Shown one piece after another: positions 1 to 7,183 of a DNA stretch of 14,650 nt (position 1 is its first letter; every line of letters begins with the position of its first letter). A model generated the notes under the pieces. The model searched no databases, was not told the DNA's origin, and saw only the letters and a program-made list of their open reading frames with translations. The stretch is from contig HF991343.1 in NCBI GenBank assembly GCA_000431515.1, positions 132,962 to 147,611 on the forward strand, read 5' to 3'. This DNA is from Clostridium sp. CAG:632. GTDB lineage: Bacteria; Bacillota; Clostridia; Lachnospirales; Lachnospiraceae. A program made the translations under genes and the position numbers.

Positions 1-1
1 C

Positions 2-361
2 CTGACTGCCCGTAAGAAACTGGCACTGCTCTGGAAGGAAGTGAAAATTGGATTCTTAAACGGTGCAAGCCTTGGCATCATGGCTTTAGTATTCCTTGGC
101 ATTTATATCCATCTGTTTAAGGGCTATGCATGGATGCCGGCTTTCCTGATCTCTGGCTGTGTCGGTGTATCACTGATCGTTGCAATGGTGATCTCCAGCA
201 TGATCGGAACCGTGATCCCGATGTTCTTCCACAAGATCCATATTGATCCGGCGGTTGCTTCCGGACCACTCATTACAACGGTCAATGACCTGGTTGCAGT
301 TGTCACCTACTATGGATTGGCAATGGTATTTCTGGTTAATATTTTCCGGATTGCCGGTTGA
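2..361 (+). CDS. mgtE: Magnesium transporter MgtE, C-terminal part (5' end outside window)
   Basis: This is the end of the membrane domain of an MgtE-type Mg2+ channel/transporter of the cytoplasmic membrane. The frame is open from the left edge, so the gene starts outside the window; the GTG at 41 is an internal valine codon. About 119 residues are visible, containing three hydrophobic segments. The stretch DPAVASGPLITTVND, followed by a hydrophobic helix, is the hallmark of the last pore helices of MgtE, where conserved Asp residues bind Mg2+. The usual N-terminal domain and CBS pair would lie upstream. The stop at 359-361 is only 15 bases from the end of the convergent permease gene. Family assignment is by recognised motif; nothing in view shows how it is regulated. 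Confidence 0.9.
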   Translation: MTARKKLALLWKEVKIGFLNGASLGIMALVFLGIYIHLFKGYAWMPAFLISGCVGVSLIVAMVISSMIGTVIPMFFHKIHIDPAVASGPLITTVNDLVAVVTYYGLAMVFLVNIFRIAG

Positions 362-366
362 TTTCG

Positions 367-386
367 CCGGGAGCCATTACTCCCGG
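367..386. terminator. Stem-loop between convergent mgtE and permease genes
   Basis: CCGGGAG (367-373) and CTCCCGG (380-386) form a perfect 7-bp stem with a 6-base loop. The hairpin starts six bases after the mgtE stop and contains the stop codon of the permease on the other strand (377-379). The bases after it on the + strand (GTTCTTC) are only mildly T-rich and there is no T run on the - strand, so it may be a weak terminator or an mRNA end stabiliser. Confidence 0.5.
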
Positions 387-3106
387 TTCTTCAGTACCTC
401 CGCAGGAATCATTTTCCGGATTCTTCGGACAAGCAGATGATTGATGATGAAGTACAGGATAAACACCAATGCGAATATTCCCAGATAAATCCATACAGAG
501 AAGGATTTATCAACACCGCAGGCTACATTTGGTGTAAATGCCGGTCCATAAATGGCATCCATGATTATTTTTCCGAGAGGAACCGAGAGCAATGCCCCAA
601 TGGCGATCACATAAAAGTTACCGTCTAGGTACATCTTCTTCAGCTCCTTATCCCGATATCCGAATATTTTGATCAGTGAAATACTGAATGCGGAACGATC
701 GATCATCACCTTCATCATCAGATACAATACAATCGCAAATATGATAACAGACACCGTCCCCAATGTAATGATCATTCCCTGCATCTGGTTTACAAAGATA
801 CCGGCTGCTTTCTCCACATCCGTCTTTGTTATTGTAGAATATAACCGTCCGGATTCGATTTCAAGGTCGTGATCAGAGAACACTACATTATAATAATCAT
901 CCGGTTCTCCAAAAAGCTCCAATGCCTTATCATATGGCATAAATACCATGAAGGACGGAGAATACTGCGTAATGTCATATATCTCAAATGCATATAATTT
1001 ATCTGCTTCTTCATCCTTTAAGGTAATCACATCTCCAACCTTCAGACCATATTTGTAAGCAATGGCTGAACTAATCACCACCTGACTGGAGGTATCCTTC
1101 AGATTTACATCAAAGAATGGATTATCCTCTGTAATTCCAAGGACTGTCACATCAAAGGTATAACCGTAAATGGCTTTTTTCATTGTCTTCGCATATGCCT
1201 TATACCCCCCTTCCGGCACCTCCTCTGACGGATATTTATAGGTATACATATACTCGTATTTTGTATCCTGTGGATACTGTATGCGCACAGTATCGCAGTA
1301 CACAAATATTTCCATTGCCATGATTGCGATCAACAGGCTGACAAACATTCCGAACACAACCGTAAATGCCGTTCTTCTCTCCCGGATGATCTGACGCAGC
1401 TTGAATAACCGCATAAACTTCATATGCTTTAACTTAAAATCATTTCCCTTACTTACCTTCTGCTCGTTCTTAATCAGAGTCAGCACCGGCTTTGACAGTC
1501 GTTTATTGATAACCAGACTGGTTACGATCCAACAGATCAACGGTGGCGCTATCACTCCGTAAATCAACAGATATGGCATTATTATTACATTCAGATCCGG
1601 CAAAGAATAGTAATTATAACAATCCTGCATCTGCACCCTTACGCCGACTTTACTGTATCCGATCAGGGTACCGATCACACCGGAAACCGCAGCAATGACG
1701 GTCGGCAGCATTACATAGTGTTTCATCAGGTCCCGCTTCTTTACCCCCAATGCGTATAATGCACCGATGACGGAACTCTCCCGGTCAATGGAATGTACCA
1801 CGAATACAGATAATACATAAGAAATCAAAACCAGAATAATACAACCCGCAATGGTTCCGACGCTCCGGTACAGCTCCTGATCTCCGGATGCTGCCTGAAT
1901 TCTTGCGTTATCTCCTGCTTTTACAAAGGTCATCAGATTCCCGGCATCTGCGTCAAAGATTTCATCAATAATGTCATCGGTTTCATCCTTTAAGTCCTTC
2001 ACACCATCCTGCAGTTCCTCTGCACCATCCGACGCCTCCGCAACGCCATCCGTATACTCGTCAACTCCATCGGCAAAGGATTTCAGTTCTTTTAATTCCA
2101 GCAACAGATTCTTCATGGACATCCGTACCAGTGCACTGCTCTGTGCCGGAATCTGTGCCTCCAGAACCCGTTCAAAATTCTCTCTGGTCAGAGTCGGGAT
2201 TCCATAGCTTCCCAATGCCTTATTGGCTTCTGACAGGTAAGAATCCAGAATCGTATCGGCTCCATCCCGTAAGGCTTCGTTATTATCACTTAATTCCTTT
2301 AACCCATCCTTTAATTCCTCTGCACCATCTACCAGCTCCTGAATTCCGTCACGAAGCTCATCCTCTCTGCCCAGTGTCCGGTCCCAGTATTCCTGAAAAT
2401 ATGCATCCTGTACATCGTCCGCTGAAAATTCCAACTCCTTTAATTCGTCTTTTAACTCGTCATCTGTCATCCTGTCATTTAAGAGATATGCATAATAATA
2501 TTCTTCAGATTTCGCGCTCTTTCCTTCCTTACGCATTGCCTGATAGGTATCTGCTGTCACAAATGCAAGTCCAAAATTCTGGCTGTCACACCCGGTATCT
2601 CCCAGTGTTTTTAAGGTGCAATCATAATCCGGCACCGTACCGATTCCGACTACCCGAAAAACATGTCCACCGATCTCGATCTTATCATCGACCCGAATCC
2701 CATTTATCTCTGCATAGCGCCGCTCCAGTACCACCTCATCCTCTGCTGCTGCCGGGCTGCCTTCTTTCAGAGTAATCTGATTGATTTCCTCCCGGTTTTC
2801 AAACAACCGCAGTGTCTTGGTCTCTTCTACGGTATAATCCAGAAAAAACATTTTCTCCAGTGTGATGCCCCGGGCTCTCAGAGCTTCTTCTTCGCTCTCC
2901 TTCATCGGCACGAACAGGGAAAACTCACCATCCTCTGCATGAGCATCTGCATCTGCCTTTAAACTTCCCCGGATAATTGTTTCTGCTGCTCCCAGCATGC
3001 TGATGACCAGATACATACTTAAGATGATCAGAAATCCAAGTGCCAGATACCGGGCAATATTTGTCTTAAAATCACGTAAAATTCTTTTTCGTAATACTTT
3101 CTGCAT
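377..3106 (-). CDS. ABC transporter permease, FtsX/MacB type, with large coiled-coil extracellular domain
   Basis: This 909-residue membrane component of an ABC transporter pairs with the ATPase gene directly upstream. A first transmembrane helix lies at about 18-40, followed by about 370 residues of likely extracytoplasmic domain. That domain holds two heptad-rich stretches (about 249-290 and 343-383) built from repeated DG..EL units. An FtsX-like domain with several helices spans about 415-535, another helix lies near 580-603, then a second outer domain, and a final FtsX-like helical block covers about 775-905. Two FtsX domains on one long chain is the layout of lipoprotein- or peptide-related ABC systems that act mechanically rather than by classical import. 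The ATG is one base after the ATPase stop, with GGAGG about ten bases upstream inside the ATPase end, so the two are translationally coupled. The substrate cannot be read from sequence; efflux or envelope-stress defence is inference from the TetR context. Confidence 0.88.
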   Translation of the reverse strand: MQKVLRKRILRDFKTNIARYLALGFLIILSMYLVISMLGAAETIIRGSLKADADAHAEDGEFSLFVPMKESEEEALRARGITLEKMFFLDYTVEETKTLRLFENREEINQITLKEGSPAAAEDEVVLERRYAEINGIRVDDKIEIGGHVFRVVGIGTVPDYDCTLKTLGDTGCDSQNFGLAFVTADTYQAMRKEGKSAKSEEYYYAYLLNDRMTDDELKDELKELEFSADDVQDAYFQEYWDRTLGREDELRDGIQELVDGAEELKDGLKELSDNNEALRDGADTILDSYLSEANKALGSYGIPTLTRENFERVLEAQIPAQSSALVRMSMKNLLLELKELKSFADGVDEYTDGVAEASDGAEELQDGVKDLKDETDDIIDEIFDADAGNLMTFVKAGDNARIQAASGDQELYRSVGTIAGCIILVLISYVLSVFVVHSIDRESSVIGALYALGVKKRDLMKHYVMLPTVIAAVSGVIGTLIGYSKVGVRVQMQDCYNYYSLPDLNVIIMPYLLIYGVIAPPLICWIVTSLVINKRLSKPVLTLIKNEQKVSKGNDFKLKHMKFMRLFKLRQIIRERRTAFTVVFGMFVSLLIAIMAMEIFVYCDTVRIQYPQDTKYEYMYTYKYPSEEVPEGGYKAYAKTMKKAIYGYTFDVTVLGITEDNPFFDVNLKDTSSQVVISSAIAYKYGLKVGDVITLKDEEADKLYAFEIYDITQYSPSFMVFMPYDKALELFGEPDDYYNVVFSDHDLEIESGRLYSTITKTDVEKAAGIFVNQMQGMIITLGTVSVIIFAIVLYLMMKVMIDRSAFSISLIKIFGYRDKELKKMYLDGNFYVIAIGALLSVPLGKIIMDAIYGPAFTPNVACGVDKSFSVWIYLGIFALVFILYFIINHLLVRRIRKMIPAEVLKNRE

Positions 3107-3107
3107 T

Positions 3108-3809
3108 TTATAAATCCTCCAATTCTGCTGCCGGTACCTTCGTCTCGTTACGGTAATTTTTCCGGATCAGACCATCCTTTAAGATAATAACCTGATCTAC
3201 CATATCTTTGATCGCATTATTATGTGTAACGATCAGCATGGTCGTACCATACTGCGCATTGATTTTTTCAAGCAGAACGAGAATATCTCTGGAGGTCTTG
3301 GAATCCAGTGCTCCGGTCGGCTCATCACAGAGCAACAGCTTCGGATTCTTGATCAGTGCTCTGGCAATCGCACACCGCTGCTGCTGTCCACCGGATAACT
3401 GCGCCGGGAACTTGTTCTGATGCTCTGTCAGTCCCAGAATGTCCAGCAGTTCGTCCATATTTAACGGATGCTCTGTCAGATATTCACACACCTGTATATT
3501 CTCACGCACTGTCAGGTTTGGAACCAGATTGTAGAACTGGAAAATAAATCCCAGATAATCTCGCCGGTAATCGGAAAGCTCCTCCGGCTTTAATCCGACC
3601 ATTTCTTTTCCATCCACCTGAATGGACCCGGAATCTACCACGTCCAGACCACCGATGCAATTAAGCAGAGTTGACTTTCCTGATCCACTGGTTCCCTGTA
3701 TTACACACATACTTCCCTGATCAACGCCGACTGTAACCCCTTTCAACACCTGAATAAAGCTACCACCTTCGCCGTAACTCTTCTTAACATCTGACACCTG
3801 AACATACAT
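3108..3809 (-). CDS. ABC transporter ATP-binding protein, LolD/MacB-type
   Basis: This cytoplasmic ATPase of 233 residues should drive the FtsX-type permease encoded one base downstream. All nucleotide-binding motifs are intact: Walker A GTSGSGKST at 39-47, Q-loop Gln91, signature LSGGQ at 138-142, Walker B LLLCDEP ending in Glu163, D-loop after 168, and H-loop His196. Length and motif spacing fit the MacB/LolD/FtsE class that partners FtsX permeases. The ATG at 3807-3809 is preceded by a strong AGGAGGAAA ribosome binding site. A 19-bp perfect palindrome lies about 45 bases upstream, matching the two operators in front of the neighbouring tetR gene. Expression is therefore probably repressed by that regulator and induced by its ligand. 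Confidence 0.93.
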   Translation of the reverse strand: MYVQVSDVKKSYGEGGSFIQVLKGVTVGVDQGSMCVIQGTSGSGKSTLLNCIGGLDVVDSGSIQVDGKEMVGLKPEELSDYRRDYLGFIFQFYNLVPNLTVRENIQVCEYLTEHPLNMDELLDILGLTEHQNKFPAQLSGGQQQRCAIARALIKNPKLLLCDEPTGALDSKTSRDILVLLEKINAQYGTTMLIVTHNNAIKDMVDQVIILKDGLIRKNYRNETKVPAAELEDL

Positions 3810-3851
3810 GATTCTTTCCTCCTGTTTTATAATTCTTTTGTTTTTTGTGCA

Positions 3852-3870
3852 AACATAACACTGTTATGTT
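3852..3870. promoter_or_regulatory. TetR-type operator in front of the ABC genes
   Basis: AACATAACA-C-TGTTATGTT is a perfect inverted repeat of 9 bp arms around one base. Its core CATAAC-N3-GTTATG recurs twice at the tetR promoter. A further GTTATG half-site lies at 3873-3878. It sits between tetR and the ABC ATPase start, where repression of the ABC operon is expected. Confidence 0.8.
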
Positions 3871-3881
3871 TTGTTATGTAA
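3853..3881 (-). promoter_or_regulatory. Possible promoter of the ABC operon overlapping the operator
   Basis: On the - strand, TTACAT (3876-3881) is followed after 17 bases by TTATGT (3853-3858). Both boxes are poor matches to the sigma-A consensus, but the spacing is right and the operator would cover the -10. The placement is tentative. Confidence 0.3.
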
Positions 3882-3885
3882 TTTA

Positions 3886-3910
3886 GCTATGCCCGATTGC
3901 CGGACATAGC
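3886..3910 (-). terminator. Stem-loop after tetR
   Basis: GCTATGCCCG (3886-3895) and CGGACATAGC (3901-3910) pair over 10 bp. One position is a C-A mismatch as + strand RNA but a permitted G-U pair as - strand RNA, which suggests selection on the tetR transcript. It lies 26 bases past the tetR stop and before the ABC operator. No clean T run follows, so it may be a weak terminator or a separator between the two transcription units. Confidence 0.45.
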
Positions 3911-3936
3911 CTGTTTCTTCCTCTTTAAATCGATTT

Positions 3937-4557
3937 TTACTTTCTACGAAATAATGCTTCCCACCCGGCCAACAGATAATCCAGTACCTGATCCATATGC
4001 TTGAGTGCCTTTTCTTCATTCCGCTCGTGAAGCAGTATATGCACATAGGCATCCAGCTCAATATGGATCACCCAATGCAGAATGTAATCATCCGGTGGCT
4101 GTACCCCCAGCTGTTTCGCCTGCTCCTGTGCCAATGCACGCTGCCCGTTTTCAAACAGATCCACAATCTCATCCAGACAATTCTCATACCGGGATCCCTG
4201 ACTATTCGTCAAAAGCATCTGACAGATATCATAATTCTTATATAATACATGAAGAATCTGCTCGGTTGCATTATGATCATCATGCATATTATCCTTATCC
4301 GCTCCCGGAAGATTCTGCAGCATCATCAACTCCTGCCGCACATGCTGCTCTGCCATTTCCCGTATCTGATCTAAGGTCGGCTGCACGATGGCCGAGAACA
4401 AATCCTCTTTATCCTGAAAGAAAAAGTACAAGGCTCCGGTCGTCACACCTGCCTTCTTACAGATGCTGCGCAGGGAGGCCTTCTGATAACCCTTTTCCAA
4501 AAACTCCTCTCTTGCACACACAAGGAGACGTTCCTTTGTCTCATGATCATTCTTCAT
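3937..4557 (-). CDS. TetR/AcrR family transcriptional repressor
   Basis: This is a 206-residue, typical-length TetR-family DNA-binding regulator. The N-terminal helix-turn-helix covers about 10-57, with the family pattern of an AREEF.EKGY.KASLR segment, then KKAGVTTGALYFFF, then KEDLF. The rest is the variable all-helical ligand domain, so the inducer cannot be named. The start at 4555-4557 has GAGG about eight bases upstream. Its own promoter carries two CATAAC-N3-GTTATG-type palindromes and the ABC operon downstream carries a third, so autorepression plus control of the exporter is the simplest reading. It runs in the same direction as the ABC genes and is separated from them by 127 bases holding a hairpin and the operator. 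Confidence 0.92.
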   Translation of the reverse strand: MKNDHETKERLLVCAREEFLEKGYQKASLRSICKKAGVTTGALYFFFQDKEDLFSAIVQPTLDQIREMAEQHVRQELMMLQNLPGADKDNMHDDHNATEQILHVLYKNYDICQMLLTNSQGSRYENCLDEIVDLFENGQRALAQEQAKQLGVQPPDDYILHWVIHIELDAYVHILLHERNEEKALKHMDQVLDYLLAGWEALFRRK

Positions 4558-4587
4558 ATTTCTACCTCAATCTATCTACCGCTTCTA

Positions 4588-4602
4588 CATAACATCGTTA
4601 TG
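4588..4602. promoter_or_regulatory. TetR-type operator, tetR promoter, proximal site
   Basis: CATAAC-ATC-GTTATG is a perfect inverted repeat. It overlaps the -10 box (4600-4605) and the start-site region of the tetR promoter. Its centre is 19 bp from the centre of the next site, close to two helical turns, which would allow two dimers to bind on the same face. Confidence 0.78.
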
Positions 4603-4628
4603 GTAGCATAACAGTGTTATCCTGTCAA
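4600..4628 (-). promoter_or_regulatory. Sigma-A type promoter of tetR
   Basis: On the - strand, a perfect -35 TTGACA (4623-4628) is followed by a 17-bp spacer and the -10 TACCAT (4600-4605). One operator fills the spacer and another overlaps the -10 and the region downstream. This is the textbook arrangement for an autorepressed gene. Confidence 0.75.
4607..4621. promoter_or_regulatory. TetR-type operator, tetR promoter, distal site
   Basis: CATAAC-AGT-GTTATC is the operator core with one mismatch in the last base. It lies entirely inside the spacer between the -35 and -10 of the tetR promoter. Confidence 0.72.
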
Positions 4629-4641
4629 GCAGGAACTTTCA

Positions 4642-4743
4642 TCAAAATCCATTTATTATTCTGGCAACCATTTCCTCTTCTCTGATCATTGCCTGGGTTC
4701 TGCACAAGGTCATGCACATTCTCGGAACGATATCCGGAAGCAT
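4642..4743 (-). CDS. Possible 33-residue small protein after the bile salt hydrolase
   Basis: A short open frame starts with ATG five bases after the hydrolase stop and runs 33 codons to TGA. It is rich in Met and charged residues (internal REEEMVARIING) and has no membrane segment. The only ribosome-site candidate is a weak AAAGG, so translation would depend on coupling to the hydrolase. I recognise no family. It could equally be non-coding 3' sequence; no clear terminator is seen in this 130-base gap. Confidence 0.2.
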   Translation of the reverse strand: MLPDIVPRMCMTLCRTQAMIREEEMVARIINGF

Positions 4744-4748
4744 AGCCT

Positions 4749-5741
4749 TTAGTTCCGGAACGGCTTTCCGTTTTGCAAACAAATACTCTCTTCCTGAAGC
4801 ATTGGATAATGAATCAGTTCCTTACTATCCAAGTTCTCCCTGTGCATATCCACCGCCGTAATCTGATGGTTCGTATAGGTGGTATAGTAATAAATCCCTT
4901 TCTGGGCATTCCAGCAGGAAGTATAAATGGTGATCTCATATTTTTCCTCTGCCACCTCACAGCATCCCCTCTGCTGATCCACGGCTCCGAGAATATGGAA
5001 AAACTGCCCCACACTCTCCGGTTCCCCTGTTCCGGATACTGCATGCAGCTTCACAAATGCAACTCTGACAAACCGGGATGAAGAGGACAGATCTCCCGGA
5101 AGACCGATCGCACCCATGCCACGACTATACGGCTTCAGATCTATCTGCTTCGCAAACTGATTCTCCGGCTGTTTCGGTGACAAATGCATATAGGCATTCA
5201 GTCCGAACATCTGCTGCTCAAACGGTGGGTTATTCGTCAGGACGCCAACCGGATTCTCATAAATCTTAAGTCCATCTGCAACCGACTCCACCGTGATCGC
5301 ACCACTCCGATCCGCAATGATCCAATGCAACTGTGCCGCCGGAAGCCGGTCACTATACGGGGTTCCTGTCAGATTCATTTCCTCCAGCAGTCCCTTCGCC
5401 TCATCAAGTGTTGCACACTGGCTGAGCACCCATGGTATAAACTCATACTGTGCTACATTTCTACGTCCTTCTTCCGGTTGTGCATAGACTGCATTTCCCA
5501 CAAAATTCAGCCCTGCCATCCCCAGTCCTTTTTCATTCACCGCATCATAATATAACGGATACCGGTCTGCAATATGTGCCATCCCTATGATCGCATAATG
5601 GCTCTCCCGCCTGCCGTCATAGCGGAAATCAAACGGATAATTCCGCGGTGTGATCGTAATCTCTTCTCCATAAGAAAACTCATAATCCAGAGTCCGTCCC
5701 ATATAAAAGTCCTTTGTCTGATAAGTTGCTGCTGTACACAT
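4749..5741 (-). CDS. bsh: Choloylglycine hydrolase family protein, probable bile salt hydrolase
   Basis: This 330-residue Ntn-hydrolase is expected to cleave the amide bond of glycine- or taurine-conjugated bile acids in the cytoplasm. Cys2 directly follows the initiator Met and becomes the catalytic N-terminal nucleophile. The other conserved positions are present: Arg16 and Asp19 in GRTLDYEFSYGE, Asn79 in GLGMAGLNF, Asn170/171 in LTNNP, and Arg223 in SSSSRFVR. No signal peptide is seen. The loop before GLPGDLSS reads SRG (206-208), a motif I recall being linked to taurine preference in lactobacillar enzymes. GAGGAG lies just upstream of the ATG. Penicillin V acylases share the fold, but GMAGLNF and the SRG loop favour bile salts. 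It is transcribed in the same direction as the TetR/ABC module. Confidence 0.88.
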   Translation of the reverse strand: MCTAATYQTKDFYMGRTLDYEFSYGEEITITPRNYPFDFRYDGRRESHYAIIGMAHIADRYPLYYDAVNEKGLGMAGLNFVGNAVYAQPEEGRRNVAQYEFIPWVLSQCATLDEAKGLLEEMNLTGTPYSDRLPAAQLHWIIADRSGAITVESVADGLKIYENPVGVLTNNPPFEQQMFGLNAYMHLSPKQPENQFAKQIDLKPYSRGMGAIGLPGDLSSSSRFVRVAFVKLHAVSGTGEPESVGQFFHILGAVDQQRGCCEVAEEKYEITIYTSCWNAQKGIYYYTTYTNHQITAVDMHRENLDSKELIHYPMLQEESICLQNGKPFRN

Positions 5742-5853
5742 GTCAATCTCCTCGTTTCATTCCTGTTCTTTTATTATTCTGCTGCTACTGTTATGCCATT
5801 TAATTGTATTGTCATCCTATTACTTAGTATCAAAGATATGCGTTTCTTTATTC

Positions 5854-5882
5854 ATGGTATTTCAGTTATGGCCTTTTGTCAA
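5854..5882 (-). promoter_or_regulatory. Promoter of the bile salt hydrolase with TetR half-site in the spacer
   Basis: On the - strand, a perfect TTGACA (5877-5882) is followed by a 17-bp spacer and TACCAT (5854-5859), the same -35, spacing and -10 as the tetR promoter. The spacer contains CATAAC (GTTATG at 5865-5870 on +), half of the TetR operator, and another half-site followed by AGT lies at 5787-5795. The leader before the ATG would be about 105 bases. Confidence 0.6.
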
Positions 5883-5958
5883 ACGAACTTTACACATTCA
5901 CTCACATACCAACCGATAAAACTGTGCTCTGCTCCCGCAAAATTCCTCCCGGAATGAA

Positions 5959-5987
5959 TTTACAAACCCGACCGTCTATGCTAAGAT
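5959..5987 (+). promoter_or_regulatory. Sigma-A promoter of the zinc-ribbon gene
   Basis: TTTACA (5959-5964), a 17-bp spacer and TAAGAT (5982-5987) lie about 38 bases before the ATG at 6026, with AAGGGAG at 6013-6019 as ribosome binding site. The -35 region is preceded by a short inverted repeat, ATTCC/GGAAT (5942-5955). Confidence 0.65.
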
Positions 5988-6025
5988 TCTCACAGAACTA
6001 TCATTACTGATAAAGGGAGTTAATT

Positions 6026-6349
6026 ATGATATTATATTGTGCGAACTGCGGAAAAGCTCTAGTCTATAATCCCGCAAAAAACAAAATGGAGTGTCCAAGC
6101 TGCGGAAGTCTTTTTGATGCGGAACGGACTCCGGAACCGGAAGACACGATGGAATGTAACATTTACACACGATGGTATGTAACATTTACACCTGTACCGC
6201 CTGCGGTGCGGAACTTGCTATCAACGGCGTGGAGTCTTCCACCTTCTGTGCCTACTGTGGGCAGCCGACCATCATATTCAGCCGGGTCTCTTCTGAAATC
6301 AAGCCGAAATATATTCTTCCTTTCTCCGTTACAAAGGATCAGGCTGTAA
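6026..6349 (+). pseudogene. 5' part of a zinc-ribbon membrane protein gene, cut off by a frameshift
   Basis: This is the true start of the gene that continues in the next entry: it has the promoter and the ribosome binding site. The first 42 residues encode a zinc ribbon with Cys5-X2-Cys8 and Cys23-X2-Cys26. A 23-bp tandem duplication at 6144-6191 then throws the ribosome out of frame, and from about residue 49 the product is nonsense until the stop at 6347-6349. Removing one copy of the repeat would join residue 48 directly to the CTACGAEL segment of the downstream frame and restore a protein of about 377 residues. The gene may be inactive in this genome, expressed only after repeat contraction, or the duplication may be an assembly error. 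Confidence 0.75.
6144..6191 (+). repeat. 23-bp tandem duplication causing a frameshift
   Basis: Two adjacent 23-base copies (6144-6166 and 6167-6189), plus two extra matching bases, differ at one position only (A at 6153, T at 6176). Because 23 is not a multiple of three, the duplication shifts the frame of the zinc-ribbon gene. The unit begins ACACGATGG and ends TAACATTTAC. Confidence 0.95.
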
Positions 6350-7182
6350 TTGCAATCCGTCAGAAACTGAAAAAGGGATTCTTTATTTCCAATGAGATTA
6401 AGAACTTTGATGTAGAACGGGTACGGGGAATCTATATCCCGTACTGGTTGTTTGACATTCATTATGAAGATAAGGTCTATCTGAGCGGGACAAAGGGTTC
6501 CGGTGATAATGAGCATGATGTCTTCTTCTACCGGGAAGCGGATTGTAACTTTAAGCAGCTGACACTGGATGCATCCGGGAAATTAGCAGACGAATCTTCA
6601 CAGAGACTGGAGCCATATGATACTCATGCACTTCAGCCGTTTGATATCAGTTACCTGTCCGGATTCTATGCGGATCGCTATGACGTACCGGCAGAGCAGT
6701 TACATACACTTGCGATCTCCCGTGCGGAGAATCTGTTTAATGCTGCGATCAAGGATACTGTACATGCCAATAACGTAACTATCGTTCAGAACGCCCCAGA
6801 ACGTCAGATTCTGAAAGCTGACTATGCTATGCTGCCGGCCTGGTTTCTGACCTTCCGTTACCAGCAGAAGCCATATACCATATTAGTGAACGGACAGACC
6901 GGAAAGGTTGTCGGTGGTGTTCCATATAACAAATCAAAGGTAGCTGTCTGCTTTATTTTAACCGGATTGGCAGTCTCCTTTTTTGCCTTTTTAATTATTT
7001 ACGGACTTTTCCTTATGGATATGATCGATTCTCCGGGAAAATTTGTTTTTGATGTTCTTATTGTTACCGGCATCTTCGTTGGTATCGGTATCGCTAAGTT
7101 TCATAAAGTAAAAAAGAGTGTGGAATTGACAGAAAGCAAAACTACAGATTCATATGTAAAAGATCGACAGGAGGGAATATAA
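6172..7182 (+). CDS. TFIIB-type zinc-ribbon, C-terminally membrane-anchored protein (downstream frame of broken gene)
   Basis: The frame is open for 336 residues. It begins at the ATG in the second copy of the tandem duplication, which has no ribosome binding site, so efficient independent translation is doubtful. Visible parts are a second zinc ribbon (Cys8/Cys11 and Cys26/Cys29), a long soluble domain with IYIPYWLFD and a C-terminal MLPAWF-type segment, then two hydrophobic helices near 258-283 and 293-313 and a charged tail. I recognise it as the common Firmicutes type annotated as TFIIB-type zinc-ribbon protein, whose role is unknown; a membrane-anchored sensor or scaffold is possible. 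The small membrane protein starts two bases after its stop, so the two form an operon. Confidence 0.72.
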   Translation: MVCNIYTCTACGAELAINGVESSTFCAYCGQPTIIFSRVSSEIKPKYILPFSVTKDQAVIAIRQKLKKGFFISNEIKNFDVERVRGIYIPYWLFDIHYEDKVYLSGTKGSGDNEHDVFFYREADCNFKQLTLDASGKLADESSQRLEPYDTHALQPFDISYLSGFYADRYDVPAEQLHTLAISRAENLFNAAIKDTVHANNVTIVQNAPERQILKADYAMLPAWFLTFRYQQKPYTILVNGQTGKVVGGVPYNKSKVAVCFILTGLAVSFFAFLIIYGLFLMDMIDSPGKFVFDVLIVTGIFVGIGIAKFHKVKKSVELTESKTTDSYVKDRQEGI

Positions 7183-7183
7183 T

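Noticed and set aside
2131..2775. 214-codon open frame on the + strand opposite the ABC permease
   Set aside because: It is rich in Pro, His and Leu, has no ribosome site and no recognisable domain, and lies wholly opposite a clearly real membrane protein.
4005..4592. 195-codon open frame on the + strand opposite tetR
   Set aside because: Low-complexity composition typical of an antisense shadow, no ribosome site, and it would run through the tetR start and its operator region.
5574..5957. 127-codon open frame on the + strand over the bile salt hydrolase start and intergenic region
   Set aside because: No ribosome site, Cys/Phe-rich nonsense composition, and it covers the promoter of the opposite gene.
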